Assembly: GCA_002431715.1 (NCBI GenBank) | Contig: DJHI01000233.1 | Coordinates: forward strand, 1,482-7,027 | Direction: 5' to 3' | DNA: 5,546 nt | Source of the DNA: Armatimonadetes bacterium UBA5829 | Lineage (GTDB): Bacteria > Armatimonadota > UBA5829 | Shown: piece by piece, positions 4,934 through 5,546 of the stretch | Position numbering within the stretch: the first letter of the stretch is position 1 | Layout: each line of letters begins with the position of its first letter | Notes under the pieces: model-generated | The model's input: only the letters and a program-made list of their open reading frames with translations | The model's database searches: none | What the model was told of the DNA's origin: nothing | Translations under genes and position numbers: made by a program

Positions 4934-5546
4934 ATGGCAATTACTGAAACAAGCACACTGGGGATAAAACAACTCAGGGTTACGGATAACCTAAATCAGC
5001 TTTTGAACGTGCTTCCACCGCTCGTCCGGCAAAGGTTGGAGGAGCAGGAGGATGTGGAAGACCTTCTTGAAATCATACTCGACCTCGGGCGCGAACCGGA
5101 AGCCCGTTTCCCGCTTAGAGTAATGCAGCTCTCGGATATCGCGATAAAGGCCGAGGATATCGCATATGTGGTCGAGAGGGTCGGCCAGTTCGGAAAAGAC
5201 AACCGCGCCGGTATAGAGCGGACGCTTCACAGAATATCAGCGATCCGCAACAGGCAGGGCAATATTGTAGGGCTCACCTGCCGCATTGGGCGCGCGGTCT
5301 ACGGCACAATCGATATTATTCGTGATGTCGTCGAGGGAGGCCGCAGCATCCTCATGCTGGGCCGACCGGGAGTCGGCAAGACCACCAAACTCAGAGAGGT
5401 CGCGAGAATCCTCTCCGATGAGTTCAAAAAACGGGTCGTGATAGTCGATACATCGAACGAGATCGCGGGAGACGGCGATATTCCCCACCCCGCAATAGGC
5501 CACGCGCGAAGAATGCAGGTGGCGACCCCCGATCAGCAGCACGCAG
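4934..5546 (+). CDS. Ycf45-like / SpoIIIAA-related P-loop ATPase, N-terminal part (runs off the window)
   Basis: The frame is open to the window end, giving 204 residues from ATG 4934. It matches my knowledge of the Ycf45-type family of cyanobacteria, plastids and other bacteria, which is related to the SpoIIIAA ATPase. An N-terminal [19 protein letters not shown] segment is at 18-36. Hallmarks are [20 protein letters not shown] (89-108), [16 protein letters not shown] (112-127), Walker A GRPGVGKT (143-150), [20 protein letters not shown] (168-187) and [12 protein letters not shown] (192-203). Walker B and the C-terminal R3H nucleic-acid-binding domain seen in many relatives would lie beyond the edge. 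GGAG at 4920-4923 is 10 nt before ATG 4934; an in-frame ATG at 4925 is too close to it but could use GAAG (4915-4918). Exact role is unknown. It is separated from rsmE by the hairpin array, so it is likely a separate unit. Confidence 0.88.
   Translation, partial: MAITETSTLGIKQLRVTDNLNQLLNVLPPLVRQRLEEQEDVEDLLEIILDLGREPEARFPLRVMQLSDIAIKAEDIAYVVERVGQFGKDNRAGIERTLHRISAIRNRQGNIVGLTCRIGRAVYGTIDIIRDVVEGGRSILMLGRPGVGKTTKLREVARILSDEFKKRVVIVDTSNEIAGDGDIPHPAIGHARRMQVATPDQQHA

Noticed and set aside
4706..4956. Small minus-strand frames with Trp-Val-Leu-Gly peptides
   Set aside because: They are translation artefacts of the CAANACC heptamers and the hairpins, with no SD or homology.

Overview
The window holds mostly housekeeping genes of a bacterium with mid-range GC (roughly half, judged by eye). 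Several features suggest a lineage in the Terrabacteria neighbourhood (Cyanobacteria, Armatimonadota, Chloroflexota, Firmicutes): the gene order dnaJ-prmA-rsmE, typical of Gram-positive-type genomes; two ATPases of the plastid/cyanobacterial Ycf46 and Ycf45 types, one at each edge; and an intergenic stretch rich in palindromes and heptamer repeats. No photosynthesis gene is visible and I cannot name the phylum from sequence alone. Armatimonadota is my best guess, held weakly.

Layout. (1) Positions 1-710, minus strand: the N-terminal 236 residues of a Ycf46-like AAA+ ATPase. It starts at a TTG behind a strong GGAGGA and is cut by the window edge before its AAA+ core. (2) Positions 711-1053: a divergent intergenic region. 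It contains a plausible minus-strand promoter for that ATPase, a near-consensus plus-strand promoter (TTGACC-18-TATAAT), and a leader of about 110 nt with two small hairpins. (3) Positions 1054-1623: rpoZ, the RNA polymerase omega subunit, carrying a very unusual acidic C-terminal extension of about 110 residues. (4) Positions 1624-1697: a perfect 12-bp inverted repeat pressed against the dnaJ start. (5) Positions 1698-4511: dnaJ, prmA and rsmE, all plus strand. dnaJ and prmA overlap by 4 bp (ATGA) and rsmE follows after 46 bp. (6) Positions 4512-4933: a 422-bp gap with at least six hairpins, one overlapping seventh, and a CAANACC heptamer tract. (7) Positions 4934-5546: the N-terminal 204 residues of a Ycf45-like/SpoIIIAA-related P-loop ATPase, cut by the window end just after Walker A and the DTSNEI segment.

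How the genes fit together. rpoZ, dnaJ, prmA and rsmE cover transcription, protein folding, methylation of ribosomal protein L11 and 16S rRNA methylation. All could be read from the strong promoter at 908-937 if the hairpin before dnaJ lets polymerase through. The dnaK-grpE-hrcA genes that often precede this block are not here.

The two observations most worth following are the omega subunit's acidic tail, whose composition resembles the disordered tail of the Firmicutes delta subunit (acidic with a Lys/Arg island), and the hairpin array between rsmE and the Ycf45-like gene. I found no CRISPR array, RNA gene, transposase, phage gene or defence system.
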